A stretch of 64,000 nucleotides of DNA from Bacteroidales bacterium UBA5536. GTDB lineage: Bacteria; Bacteroidota; Bacteroidia; Bacteroidales; F082. The notes under the pieces were generated by a model that worked only from the letters and a program-made list of their open reading frames with translations, was not told the origin of the DNA and made no database searches. Shown here piece after piece: positions 52,299 to 60,979 of the stretch. A program made the position numbers and the translations under genes. Where the stretch lies: NCBI GenBank assembly GCA_002426795.1, contig DINQ01000015.1, positions 1 through 64,000 of the forward strand, read 5' to 3'. How positions within the stretch are numbered: the stretch's first letter is position 1; each line of letters opens with the position of its first letter.

Positions 52299-55200
52299 TT
52301 AAAAAGTAAAATAATTGATATCGAGAACGGCGAGGTTATATTGGTGCAACCGATCGAAATAACCCAGTTTGATTTGGGTAGCATCGGCTATCGATTGCAG
52401 ATATTGCTGGAAGTTGATTTCTCCGGCTTCGAGCGATTTAGTAGCAGCATGCATCAATGCTTCGGCCAGCAATACTCCCTGGTTGCGGTAGGCCTCAAGA
52501 TAACTGTTGTGGATCTTCAGGGTTTCAACAAGTTTTTGCATTTTGTCCTGCAGTTCATACATTTCCTGTGCGTTTTCCGCACGGATGATGTCGCGGTGAA
52601 TAGCAGCGGCTTTATTGTTGCCGTGTTTCCCGCTGAAAAATAAAGGAATACCCACACCCACCTGATATCCGTTGTATTTTTTGGCAAGTGGGCCGTTGTT
52701 GGTCCCCCTGAAATATTCAAGATGAAGGTCTGGCATCAGGTTGCGTCGGCTCAGCTGCTGGTTTTTTCCGGCAATTGCATCGCGCAGGGCAAAATGTTCG
52801 CGTGCGTGGTTCCAAATGCTGTCGGTAATGTGCGGAATTAAAGGCAGATAATCCTTTTGATCCGGCACAAAAAGTGAGTCTGTTTGCAACAGCGATTGCA
52901 GATGTTTTGCTGCTACCCTGATGTTTTGCTCCAGCTCAATGAGTGCGTTGGACGCTTCCAGCTTTCTGGCCTGGGCCGTCAGCAGATTCAGCTGGGAGAT
53001 ATCACCGGCAGCAAGGCTTTTTTGCAAGGCTAGAGCCACTTTGGTGTACAGGCTGTCGAGCTGCAAATAGTATTGCTTCACCGACTGCAGATAGACCAGC
53101 TCGTAATATGCTTTCGAAACATCCCCTTTCAGCTGCTTTTCTGTGCGTTCGAGCAGTTGTTGCTGTCGCTCTGCCAACATAGTTGCAAGCTGGTGACGTG
53201 TGGCATAGATACCCGGATAATCAAAGCTTTGCTGTATGCCCCATACTTTGAGCGGCAAGCCGTTGTCGGCGATATTGTTTTCGTCGAAATTGTAATAGAC
53301 ATTAGCTTTTTGGGGGTCAAACGCGGCTTTTTTCAACTGTAGCTGCTGGTCATATTGCAAACGGGCAGCCTTAACCATAGCATTGTTTTCGAGGGCAATG
53401 TTAATTGCACGGTCAACACTGATTTCATTTTGGGCCGAAATGCCCAGTGGAGCCAGCATCAACAGCAGCGTCAAAGGAGCGAGCGGGGGCAATTTCGATT
53501 TCTTGCGTTTTTTGCCTGTATTATCAAAGATACAGAAAAGTACAGGCAAAACGATCATGGTGAGCAGGGTAGCCGTTACCAGTCCACCAACCACAACGGT
53601 CGCCAAAGGACGCTGTACTTCAGCTCCGGCCGATGTTGACACTGCCATAGGCAGGAAACCCAGCGCAGCGGCAGAGGCTGTGAGCAGCACAGGCCTCAAG
53701 CGTTCGGATGTGCCACGGATGATCAAGGCCCGAATGTCGGTCATACCCTGCTTCTTCAGCTCTTTGAAGTGTTCGATCAACACAATGCCATTCAGCACGG
53801 CAATCCCGAAGAGTGCAATAAAACCGACACCCGCAGAAATACTGAACGGAAGGTCGCGGAGCCAAAGCAGAACAACACCTCCAACAGCTGAAAGCGGAAT
53901 GGCAGTGTATACCATTAACGCTTCGCGCATGGAGCCGAAAGCCAGGTGCAACAGGATAAAAATCAGGAGCAATGCAACAGGAACGGCAATCATCAGGCGT
54001 GCACGCGCGCTGCGCAGGTTTTCGAATTGTCCGCCATAGTCGATGTTGTAGCCCGCCGGCAGATCGATTTTTTCTCCGATCAGTTGCTGGATGTCTTTCA
54101 CAACCGACTCGAGGTCGCGGTTACGGACGTTTACACCAACCACAATGCGGCGGTGGGTGTTGTCGCGTGAAATTTTTGCAGGGCCTTTCGAAAAATGCAC
54201 ATCGGCCACCTCTTTCAACGGAACCTGATGTCCGTTGCGCATGGGAATGAAGGTATTGCGCAGGTTTTCGATATTGTTGCGGTAATCATCCTCGTAGCGA
54301 ATGACCAGGTCGAAGCGTTTTTCACCTTCGAAAATTTCGCCTGCTTTCAGGCCTGCAAAAGCCATGGATATCACTTTGTTTACATCATCCACATTCAGTC
54401 CATATAGTGCCAGTTTGGTGCGGTCGTAGCTGATGGTCATCTCGGGCAGTCCGGCAACCTTTTCTACCACCACATCCGAAGCGCCTTCCACGGGTTCGAC
54501 CAGCGTCTTGATTTTTTGCGCCAGGTTGTTGAGTACATCCAGATCTTCACCGAAAATCTTGATGGCCAAATCGGCGCGTGTGCCGGTAATCAACTCGTTG
54601 AAGCGCATTTCGATGGGTTGGGTAAACTCGAAATCGACACCTGGAATAACCGAAAGAGCTTCTTTGAATTTATCGGCCAGCCCATCTTTGGTTTTAGCCG
54701 TCGTCCATTCTTTGGCTGGCTTGAGTGTGATGATGATGTCACTTTCTTCCATCGACATGGGGTCGGTTGGCACTTCTGCTGCACCGATGCGACTCACAAT
54801 TTGTTTCACTTCAGGGAAGGTCTTCAAAATCTGCTCCATCCGCGTGGTCAGCTCAATGGTATTGCTCAGTGTAGTTCCGGTTTTTAACACGGGCTGAATC
54901 ACAAAGTCGCCTTCGTCGAGGGTAGGCACAAACTCGCCTCCCATGGTGGTGAACAAGCCAATAGCTCCCAGCAAAACACCTACTGTAAGCGAGATCACGA
55001 TCTTTTTGTGGCTCAATGCCCAACTGATGGAAGGCTCGTAGGCTTTGTTGAGCAAGCCAATCAACCTTGTCGAAATGTTTTTGGTGTTCTTCGAAGGCTT
55101 CAGAAACATGGATGAAACCACTGGCACATAGGTAAAACCGAGCAGCATGGTGCCAATGAGTGCAAAGGTAAATACCTGTGCCATAGGTGTAAACATCTTA

Positions 55201-56624
55201 CCTTCGATGCCTGAAAGCGAAAGGATCGGGATAAATACAATGATGATAATCAACTGTCCGAACATGGCCGATCGCATCAGTTTTTTGGTACCTTTCAGGG
55301 TGATTTTATCGATCATTTCCTGTCGCGCTACACCCTCCAGTTTGAACAACTCGTCTCTGTTGCGGGTGATTTGGTAGGCGATAAATTCCACGATGATCAC
55401 GGCTCCGTCAATGATAATCCCGAAGTCGATGGCGCCCAGGCTCATCAGGTTGGCATCAACGCCAAAAAGGTACATCATGCTGAGGGCAAACAGCAAGCTG
55501 AGCGGAATGACCGAAGCCACCACCAATCCCGAACGGATGTTTCCCAGCAGCAAAACCACCACAAAAATCACGATCAAACAGCCCAGGATGAGGTTCTCAG
55601 CGATGGTGGTTGTGGTTTTTTTGATCAGGCTGCTTCGCTCCAGGAAACCGTTGATGTGAATGCCAGGAGGCAAGGTTTTTGAAACTTCCTCCACGCGTTT
55701 CTTCACGCTGTTGATCACCTCGTTGGAGTTGGCGCCTTTCAGCATCATCACCTGTCCAAGCACCTTTTCACCTTCTCCGTTGGCTGTGATGGCACCAAAA
55801 CGGGTGGCATGTCCAAATTGCACTTTTGCGATGTCCTTCACCCTGACAATCACGCCATTTCGTTCGCGCACCACAATTTGTTCCAGGTCACTGACAGATG
55901 TAGCCAGACCCTCGCCCCGGATGAAGTAGGTTTGGTTTGTTTTCTCGATATATCCGCCACCTACGACTGAGTTATTGGTTTCGAGCACAGCATACACTTC
56001 TTCGATGCTGATATCCATTGCATGCAGCACTTCGGGATTAACTGCCACTTCATATTGCTTGAGATAGCCACCCCAGGTGTTCACTTCAACCACTCCCGGA
56101 ATACCTGAGAGCTGCCGCCTGACCACCCAGTCCTGAATGGTACGGAGGTCGGTGATGGAATAAACACTGTCATAGGCAGGATCCACCTCAAGGATATATT
56201 GGTAGATTTCACCAAGCCCGGTTGAGATGGGCCCCATAAATGGCGTGCCAAAGCCTTGAGGAATGTTTTCAGCAGCCGACTTCAGTCGTTCGGCAATCAG
56301 TTGGCGTGGAAGGTAAGTGCCAATGTTGTCGTCGAAGACGATGGTCACTACCGAAAGTCCAAATTTTGAGATAGAACGGATCTCTTTAAGGCCTGGAAGA
56401 TTGGCCATTTCCAGCTCAACAGGATAGGTGATAAAGCGCTCTACGTCCAAAGTGGATAGGTTGCGTGAAGTGGTGATCACCTGCACCTGGTTGTTGGTTA
56501 CATCGGGTACCGCCCCGATAGGGATGTGTGTGAGGGAGAAAAATCCAAAGCCAGCCATGGCTGCTGTAGCCAGCAACACAATGAGCTTGTTTTGGAGACT
56601 CGACTCAATGATTCTGTTAATCAT
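52299..56624 (-). CDS. CusA/CzcA-type metal efflux RND pump fused to a TolC-like outer-membrane channel
   Basis: 1441 residues. The first 1030 or so are a complete HME-RND pump: IPIGAVPDVTNNQVQV near the start, the proton-relay block DFGIIIDGAVIIVEF with both Asp and Glu, and RPLATVVVGGLVTATLLTMIVLPVLF in the last helices. A second signal-like hydrophobic stretch (LAPLTLLLMLAPLGISAQ, about 1050-1067) then leads into about 370 residues of TolC-type helices (DRAINIALENNAMVKAARLQYDQQ and KAYYELVYLQSVKQYY). The pump exports monovalent or divalent metal from the periplasm. The fused channel may be released by processing at SAQ. It overlaps the kinase gene by 4 bp. Confidence 0.93.
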   Translation of the reverse strand: MINRIIESSLQNKLIVLLATAAMAGFGFFSLTHIPIGAVPDVTNNQVQVITTSRNLSTLDVERFITYPVELEMANLPGLKEIRSISKFGLSVVTIVFDDNIGTYLPRQLIAERLKSAAENIPQGFGTPFMGPISTGLGEIYQYILEVDPAYDSVYSITDLRTIQDWVVRRQLSGIPGVVEVNTWGGYLKQYEVAVNPEVLHAMDISIEEVYAVLETNNSVVGGGYIEKTNQTYFIRGEGLATSVSDLEQIVVRERNGVIVRVKDIAKVQFGHATRFGAITANGEGEKVLGQVMMLKGANSNEVINSVKKRVEEVSKTLPPGIHINGFLERSSLIKKTTTTIAENLILGCLIVIFVVVLLLGNIRSGLVVASVIPLSLLFALSMMYLFGVDANLMSLGAIDFGIIIDGAVIIVEFIAYQITRNRDELFKLEGVARQEMIDKITLKGTKKLMRSAMFGQLIIIIVFIPILSLSGIEGKMFTPMAQVFTFALIGTMLLGFTYVPVVSSMFLKPSKNTKNISTRLIGLLNKAYEPSISWALSHKKIVISLTVGVLLGAIGLFTTMGGEFVPTLDEGDFVIQPVLKTGTTLSNTIELTTRMEQILKTFPEVKQIVSRIGAAEVPTDPMSMEESDIIITLKPAKEWTTAKTKDGLADKFKEALSVIPGVDFEFTQPIEMRFNELITGTRADLAIKIFGEDLDVLNNLAQKIKTLVEPVEGASDVVVEKVAGLPEMTISYDRTKLALYGLNVDDVNKVISMAFAGLKAGEIFEGEKRFDLVIRYEDDYRNNIENLRNTFIPMRNGHQVPLKEVADVHFSKGPAKISRDNTHRRIVVGVNVRNRDLESVVKDIQQLIGEKIDLPAGYNIDYGGQFENLRSARARLMIAVPVALLLIFILLHLAFGSMREALMVYTAIPLSAVGGVVLLWLRDLPFSISAGVGFIALFGIAVLNGIVLIEHFKELKKQGMTDIRALIIRGTSERLRPVLLTASAAALGFLPMAVSTSAGAEVQRPLATVVVGGLVTATLLTMIVLPVLFCIFDNTGKKRKKSKLPPLAPLTLLLMLAPLGISAQNEISVDRAINIALENNAMVKAARLQYDQQLQLKKAAFDPQKANVYYNFDENNIADNGLPLKVWGIQQSFDYPGIYATRHQLATMLAERQQQLLERTEKQLKGDVSKAYYELVYLQSVKQYYLQLDSLYTKVALALQKSLAAGDISQLNLLTAQARKLEASNALIELEQNIRVAAKHLQSLLQTDSLFVPDQKDYLPLIPHITDSIWNHAREHFALRDAIAGKNQQLSRRNLMPDLHLEYFRGTNNGPLAKKYNGYQVGVGIPLFFSGKHGNNKAAAIHRDIIRAENAQEMYELQDKMQKLVETLKIHNSYLEAYRNQGVLLAEALMHAATKSLEAGEINFQQYLQSIADATQIKLGYFDRLHQYNLAVLDINYFTF

Positions 56625-58033
56625 ATCTCAACGTTTTTATTTTTTTGTTTGGTTTGATGAATCAGCAGTGTAAATATACTGCCTTTACCTGGTTCGCTTT
56701 GCACCTGCAGCTCAATATTAGCTAAACGACAGGCTCTGCTAACCAGCGACAGCCCCAATCCGTCGCCTTCTTTTCCTTTATGCTCCAGCGCATCAGCTCT
56801 GTAAAAAGGATGAAAAACCTTGGTCAGCTCATCTTTGCGGATGCCAATTCCCTCATCCTGAATGCTGATATGCAGTTTGTTGTCAACCGCTTTCAACACT
56901 ATCGATACGGTTGCGGCATCGGCCGAATATTTGATGGCATTCGAAAGCAGGTTTTCGACAATGAGATCGAGCAGGAACGGATCAATGTGCAGTAAAAAGT
57001 CTTTTTCAGGTTCAAAAATAAGTTGCATGCGTCTTTCCTGAATTTTTTTGGAGTATCGCTGAACCACATCGTCGACCAGGCTCACGATCGAAATATCTTC
57101 GTGAATAGTTTGACTTTGGTAGCCATCCACACGGGCAATCAGCAGCAACTGCTCCACCATTTTCGACATGCGGTCAATTTCACTGATGCCAAAACTGACT
57201 TTCTCAATCAGTTCCGCTTTTTCGCGCGGTTTTCTTACTAAAACCTCAAATGTTCCCTTGAGCACTGCCAGTGGCGTTTTTAGCTGATGAGCCGCATCGG
57301 CGGTAAACTGTTTTTCGCGTTGCATACTTTGCTCAATCCGGTCGAGCAATTCATTAATAGCCGAAGTGAGGTCGAACAGTTCATCTTTGATTGCGGGTTG
57401 CGGCACCCTCGCATCCAGGTTGTTGTGGCTGATGCTTTTGGCGGCAGCAGTGATGGTTTTTACGGGTCTGATACTCTTGCCGGCCAGGTAGCGGGCCACC
57501 AAAAACAATAACAGGAGCGAAAATGGAAAACTCAGCAACAAGATGTTCCGGAGGGTATGTAGCACATGCAGATAGCCCTCGATGGGCACAGCTGTTACGA
57601 TATAACCGTATGTTTTGCTTTTCCTGATTACCGGAACTTTGATTTGTCGCAGGTGTTGATCGTTCAGCGTGGCATTGAAAAATTTGTTGTCGGGAACTGT
57701 TTGGTCAAAGCCCAGTGTTTCAAGTTTAAGGTTGGGCGATTTGTCCATCAACTCACCTTTTTTTCCCCTGATTTCAACAAAAACGGGATTCACATCCGCT
57801 TCCTGATGCTCACGTTCTTCCCATTCAATCTTGTCCACGAAATAAACATGGTCATTTTTCACTGCAACTTCCTGTGCGTGCTTATTGGCTACTTTTTTGA
57901 GTTCGGTGTCGATATGCGCGTACACGGTCATCTCAACAACAAGGTAAACCAGCGCGAAAACCAACAGCAACAAGCTGGCTGTTGCCCACATATAGCTCAG
58001 GGCGATGCGGTTACGATAGGATTGGTGCTTCAT
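56621..58033 (-). CDS. Metal-responsive sensor histidine kinase (CusS-like)
   Basis: 470 residues. Helices lie at about 12-33 and 165-188, flanking a periplasmic sensor with a His/Glu/Asp-containing region (DKIEWEEREHQEADVNPVF) that could touch metal. A HAMP domain (AGKSIRPVKTITAAAKSISHNNLDARVP) precedes the phosphoacceptor region AAHQLKTPLAVLKGTFE and ATPase boxes NLLSNAIKYSA, QDEGIGIRKDEL and GDGLGLSLVSR. It overlaps the response regulator by 4 bp and the pump by 4 bp, so sensing and export are one transcript. Confidence 0.92.
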   Translation of the reverse strand: MKHQSYRNRIALSYMWATASLLLLVFALVYLVVEMTVYAHIDTELKKVANKHAQEVAVKNDHVYFVDKIEWEEREHQEADVNPVFVEIRGKKGELMDKSPNLKLETLGFDQTVPDNKFFNATLNDQHLRQIKVPVIRKSKTYGYIVTAVPIEGYLHVLHTLRNILLLSFPFSLLLLFLVARYLAGKSIRPVKTITAAAKSISHNNLDARVPQPAIKDELFDLTSAINELLDRIEQSMQREKQFTADAAHQLKTPLAVLKGTFEVLVRKPREKAELIEKVSFGISEIDRMSKMVEQLLLIARVDGYQSQTIHEDISIVSLVDDVVQRYSKKIQERRMQLIFEPEKDFLLHIDPFLLDLIVENLLSNAIKYSADAATVSIVLKAVDNKLHISIQDEGIGIRKDELTKVFHPFYRADALEHKGKEGDGLGLSLVSRACRLANIELQVQSEPGKGSIFTLLIHQTKQKNKNVEI

Positions 58034-58698
58034 GATTCACGCGCAATATAGCCGACTCCGCGGATGGTTTGAATGTAATCTTCGTTTTTCACAGAACCGA
58101 TTTTTTTTCGCAGCGAGTTGATAAACACATCTATCACCGAGGTGTTGTAATCGAAATGGATATCCCATACATGCTCCAAAATGCGTGAACGCCTGCACAC
58201 CTGATTTTTGTTGCGGATCAGGTATTCGAGCAGGGCAAATTCCTTGTGCGTCAGGATGATTTCCTGATCGCCCTTAAATACCTGATGCGTCGAGACATTG
58301 AGCACAATGTCGGCCAGTGTAAAGATAGCGTGTTCGCCTGTTTTGGGACGGAGTTGTACCCTGATGCGTTCAAGCAACTCCTCAAAATGAAAAGGTTTTT
58401 TGATGTAATCGTTGGCACCGGCTTTGAGCCCTGCAATGGTGTCCTGAAGCGTATCTTTGGCCGTCAGGAAAATGATTGGGGTCGATTGGTTTTGCTTGCG
58501 GATGGCCCGACATATTTCAAGGCCACTCATGCCGGGAAGCATCCAGTCGAGCAAGACCAGGTCATAGGCCTGGTGCAAGGCCATTTCAAGACCCAATCTA
58601 CCGTCAGCCGTGTGCTGCACAATATATGATTCCTCCTCAAGACCCTGCTTCAGAAATCCTGAAATACCCGCTTCGTCTTCAATGATGAGCAACTTCAT
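58030..58698 (-). CDS. OmpR-family response regulator (CusR-like)
   Basis: 222 residues starting at MKLLIIEDEAG (58698). The frame is open to 58779 but from a TTG and with non-homologous residues. The receiver shows IEDEAG, phosphoacceptor DLVLLDWMLPGMSGLEICRAIR and NDYIKKPFHFEELLERI. The winged helix shows LTHKEFALLEYLIRNKNQVCRRSRILEHVWDIHFDYNTSVIDVFINSLRKKIG. It should activate its own operon; 11-bp-spaced direct repeats suited to an OmpR-type dimer lie upstream of its promoter. Confidence 0.94.
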   Translation of the reverse strand: MKLLIIEDEAGISGFLKQGLEEESYIVQHTADGRLGLEMALHQAYDLVLLDWMLPGMSGLEICRAIRKQNQSTPIIFLTAKDTLQDTIAGLKAGANDYIKKPFHFEELLERIRVQLRPKTGEHAIFTLADIVLNVSTHQVFKGDQEIILTHKEFALLEYLIRNKNQVCRRSRILEHVWDIHFDYNTSVIDVFINSLRKKIGSVKNEDYIQTIRGVGYIARES

Positions 58699-58787
58699 GT
58701 TGTGGTTTGTTTTCATTTTGGTGAATTGGCGTCTGCTGACTGAGCGTTTGTAACAAATTTCTGTTTGTTCAATTTCCAATCAGGCTG

Positions 58788-58795
58788 CAAAACTA
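58788..58795 (-). promoter_or_regulatory. -7 promoter element of the Cus operon
   Basis: Minus strand TAGTTTTG, 89 nt before the ATG at 58698. No TTG at -33; instead, direct repeats begin 22 bp further upstream, as in an activator-dependent promoter. Confidence 0.5.
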
Positions 58796-58817
58796 ACAGC
58801 GTGCATCTATACTTTTC

Positions 58818-58845
58818 CTTAAGACAATCTTCAGATTTGCTTAAA
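58818..58845 (-). promoter_or_regulatory. Candidate CusR operator: three direct repeats at 11-bp spacing
   Basis: CTTAAG at 58818, CTTCAG at 58829 and CTTAAA at 58840 (plus-strand reading) are exactly 11 bp apart, the phasing bound by OmpR/PhoB-type dimers. The same bases form an inverted repeat (TTAAGACAATCT, TC, AGATTTGCTTAA; 10 of 12 pairs). It occupies the place expected for an activator. The rest of the 330-bp gap 58699-59028 holds only this promoter region and the helicase promoter. Confidence 0.5.
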
Positions 58846-58998
58846 TTTCAGCAGCACAAACCAGTTCGTCTACGATGAATGAGCTACTAAAGGTAATGAA
58901 TAATGGTTAAAAGGATGCAAATGTCTGTGAGAAAACATATTTTAGGGATGGATGCTGAATTATTCGGACAGTTTAAGTGCTGGCATGTCAAATAGTTG

Positions 58999-59006
58999 TA
59001 CCTTTG
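58999..59006 (+). promoter_or_regulatory. -7 promoter element of the DEAD-box helicase gene
   Basis: TACCTTTG, 22 nt before the ATG at 59029. It overlaps the upstream in-frame codons, showing that the open frame from 58996 is not translated from its first codon. Confidence 0.6.
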
Positions 59007-59028
59007 CAGCTCATTTCCAAATTTATTT

Positions 59029-60834
59029 ATGCCCGATTTTAACGCCCTCGGATTGAAATCCGATCTTTTGAAAGCCATCGAAGCGCTTGGCTTCAAAGAA
59101 CCCATGCCTATTCAGGAGGCAGTAATTCCTGTTTTGATTGAAAACCCGACCGACCTGGTTGGTCTGGCGCAAACCGGCACCGGAAAGACCGCTGCCTTTG
59201 GTTTGCCAGTTTTGCATCATATTGATGCCAGCCTCAAACAAACGCAGGCACTCATCCTTTGTCCTACACGCGAGCTTTGTTTGCAAATTACCAAAGACCT
59301 GACAAGTTTCTCTACGTTTTTGCCTGATATGCGCATCACAGCCATTTATGGCGGAGCCAGCATCGAAGGACAAATCAGAGAGTTGAACAGAAACCCTCAA
59401 ATCATTGTAGCCACTCCGGGTCGTTTGCAGGACATGATGCGTCGTGGGAAAATCGACTTCAGCGACCTACATTGGGTGGTGCTGGACGAAGCCGACGAGA
59501 TGCTTGATATGGGCTTTCAGGAAGACGTTGAAACAATTTTGGCGGCCCTGCCTGCTGAACGAAATATTTTACTGTTCTCAGCGACCATGCCTGCTGAGGT
59601 TGAACGGATTTTGAACCGTTATATGAAAAAACCCGTGATCAAAAGCATGGGACAACGCAACGCGGGCACAGCCAATGTGCGCCACAGCTACTATCTGGTG
59701 CATGCCAAAGACCGCTATTCAGCCTTGAAACGACTGGTCGATTTTCATCCGTCGATTTATGCCATCGTTTTTTGCCGCACCCGCGTCGAAACACAGGAGG
59801 TAGCTGACCTGCTGATGAAAGACGGTTACAATGCAGCAGCCCTGCACGGTGATCTGTCGCAGGCGCAGCGCGACCATGTGATGGGACATTTCCGTCAGGG
59901 AAGCCTGCAGCTGCTTGTGGCTACCGATGTGGCTGCGCGCGGACTCGACGTGAACAACCTGACTCACGTGATCAATTATAGTTTGCCCGACGAGGCAGAA
60001 ACTTATGTGCACCGGAGTGGACGTACAGGCCGTGCCGACAAAAACGGACTGTGTGTAAGTCTGGTGAACATGCGCGAAAGAGGCAAAATACGCATGATAG
60101 AAAAACAGCTCGCGCAACCCATCCCGAAGGCCAAGGTGCCCACCGGAAGACAGGTTTGCGAAAAGCAGCTCTTCAACTATATCGACCGTCTCGAGAAAGT
60201 GGAAGTGAACCACGAAGAAATTGACGCTTTTATGCCCATCGTTTTCAAAAAACTGGAATTCATGGAGCGCGAAGAGCTGTTGAAACGATTTGTTTCGCTG
60301 GCCTTTAACCGTTTTCTGGATTATTACCGCGATGCCGCCGACCTCAATGTTGACGAAAGCAGCAGCAGTCCGCGCGACCGCTACAAAGACCGCGAACGTG
60401 GCGACAGAGACGGTGGGCGTGACGACCGCGGCCGTAACCAACGCAGGGGTGCACGGGAACACAACGACGAAGGCTTTCAGAAAATGTTTATCAGCCTGGG
60501 CCGAAAAGACAGCATCAATCCCGGCTCACTCATCGGCATCATCAACCAGATCACCCGCTCACGCGATGTACGCATTGGCCGCATCAAACTGATGGACAGC
60601 TATTCGTTTGTCGACATTGATGAGCGCGCTATCGAAATGGTTCAACAGGCTTTTGGCAACAAGAAAATGAACCCTGATGGCATTCGTATCGAAACGGTAA
60701 ACGAACCGTCAGGTGGCGGTGGACGCGATTTTAAACGCGATCGTGATAACGGTGGAGGCAGAAAAGAACGCAAGAAAAAATACGAAAAAGAACCGCGCAA
60801 AGACAAGGGAAAACGAAAATCTAAAAAAGGATAA
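59029..60834 (+). CDS. DEAD-box RNA helicase (DeaD/CsdA-like) with DbpA RNA-binding domain
   Basis: 601 residues from MPDFNALGL. The Q motif (PMPIQEAVIP), Walker A (AQTGTGKTAAFG), PTREL, VLDEADEMLDMGF, LFSATMP and HRSGRTGRA are all present. After about residue 430 comes a basic, disordered stretch (RDRYKDRERGDRDGGRDDRG), then a DbpA/CsdA RNA-binding domain (MFISLGRKDSINPGSLIGII ... YSFVDIDE), and a Lys/Arg/Gly tail (KDKGKRKSKKG). It unwinds RNA duplexes in ribosome assembly or mRNA decay, often in the cold. Confidence 0.95.
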   Translation: MPDFNALGLKSDLLKAIEALGFKEPMPIQEAVIPVLIENPTDLVGLAQTGTGKTAAFGLPVLHHIDASLKQTQALILCPTRELCLQITKDLTSFSTFLPDMRITAIYGGASIEGQIRELNRNPQIIVATPGRLQDMMRRGKIDFSDLHWVVLDEADEMLDMGFQEDVETILAALPAERNILLFSATMPAEVERILNRYMKKPVIKSMGQRNAGTANVRHSYYLVHAKDRYSALKRLVDFHPSIYAIVFCRTRVETQEVADLLMKDGYNAAALHGDLSQAQRDHVMGHFRQGSLQLLVATDVAARGLDVNNLTHVINYSLPDEAETYVHRSGRTGRADKNGLCVSLVNMRERGKIRMIEKQLAQPIPKAKVPTGRQVCEKQLFNYIDRLEKVEVNHEEIDAFMPIVFKKLEFMEREELLKRFVSLAFNRFLDYYRDAADLNVDESSSSPRDRYKDRERGDRDGGRDDRGRNQRRGAREHNDEGFQKMFISLGRKDSINPGSLIGIINQITRSRDVRIGRIKLMDSYSFVDIDERAIEMVQQAFGNKKMNPDGIRIETVNEPSGGGGRDFKRDRDNGGGRKERKKKYEKEPRKDKGKRKSKKG

Positions 60835-60841
60835 TCGATTC

Positions 60842-60870
60842 CCGCTTGACTTAGCGAAAGCGGTTTCGTT
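60842..60870 (+). terminator. Weak possible terminator after the helicase gene
   Basis: CCGCTT (60842-60847) can pair with AAGCGG (60858-60863), followed by TTTCGTTT. The stem is short and the loop is 10 nt, so termination may be partial. Confidence 0.35.
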
Positions 60871-60953
60871 TCAGGCAGATTGTACTGCAACCGATTGAAA
60901 AAGTTCTTGATTGTTAATCATCACTTGTCTGCCCCGGCCAGTGTTGAAATGCC

Positions 60954-60961
60954 TATTTTTG
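60954..60961 (+). promoter_or_regulatory. -7 promoter element of the glycosyltransferase gene
   Basis: TATTTTTG, 18 nt before the ATG at 60980. It supports that start over the in-frame ATG at 60911. Confidence 0.5.
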
Positions 60962-60979
60962 TTATTGCATTATCGCTTT

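Noticed and set aside
53383..54039. 218-codon plus-strand frame
   Set aside because: It is the antisense of conserved RND pump sequence and shows no family features.
58699..58779. 27-residue extension of the CusR-like regulator
   Set aside because: It begins with TTG almost on the predicted transcription start, and receiver domains begin with the MKLLIIEDE strand found at 58698.
59719..60462. 247-codon minus-strand frame opposite the helicase
   Set aside because: It is antisense to conserved helicase motifs; the Val/His/Phe-rich composition is typical of a shadow frame.
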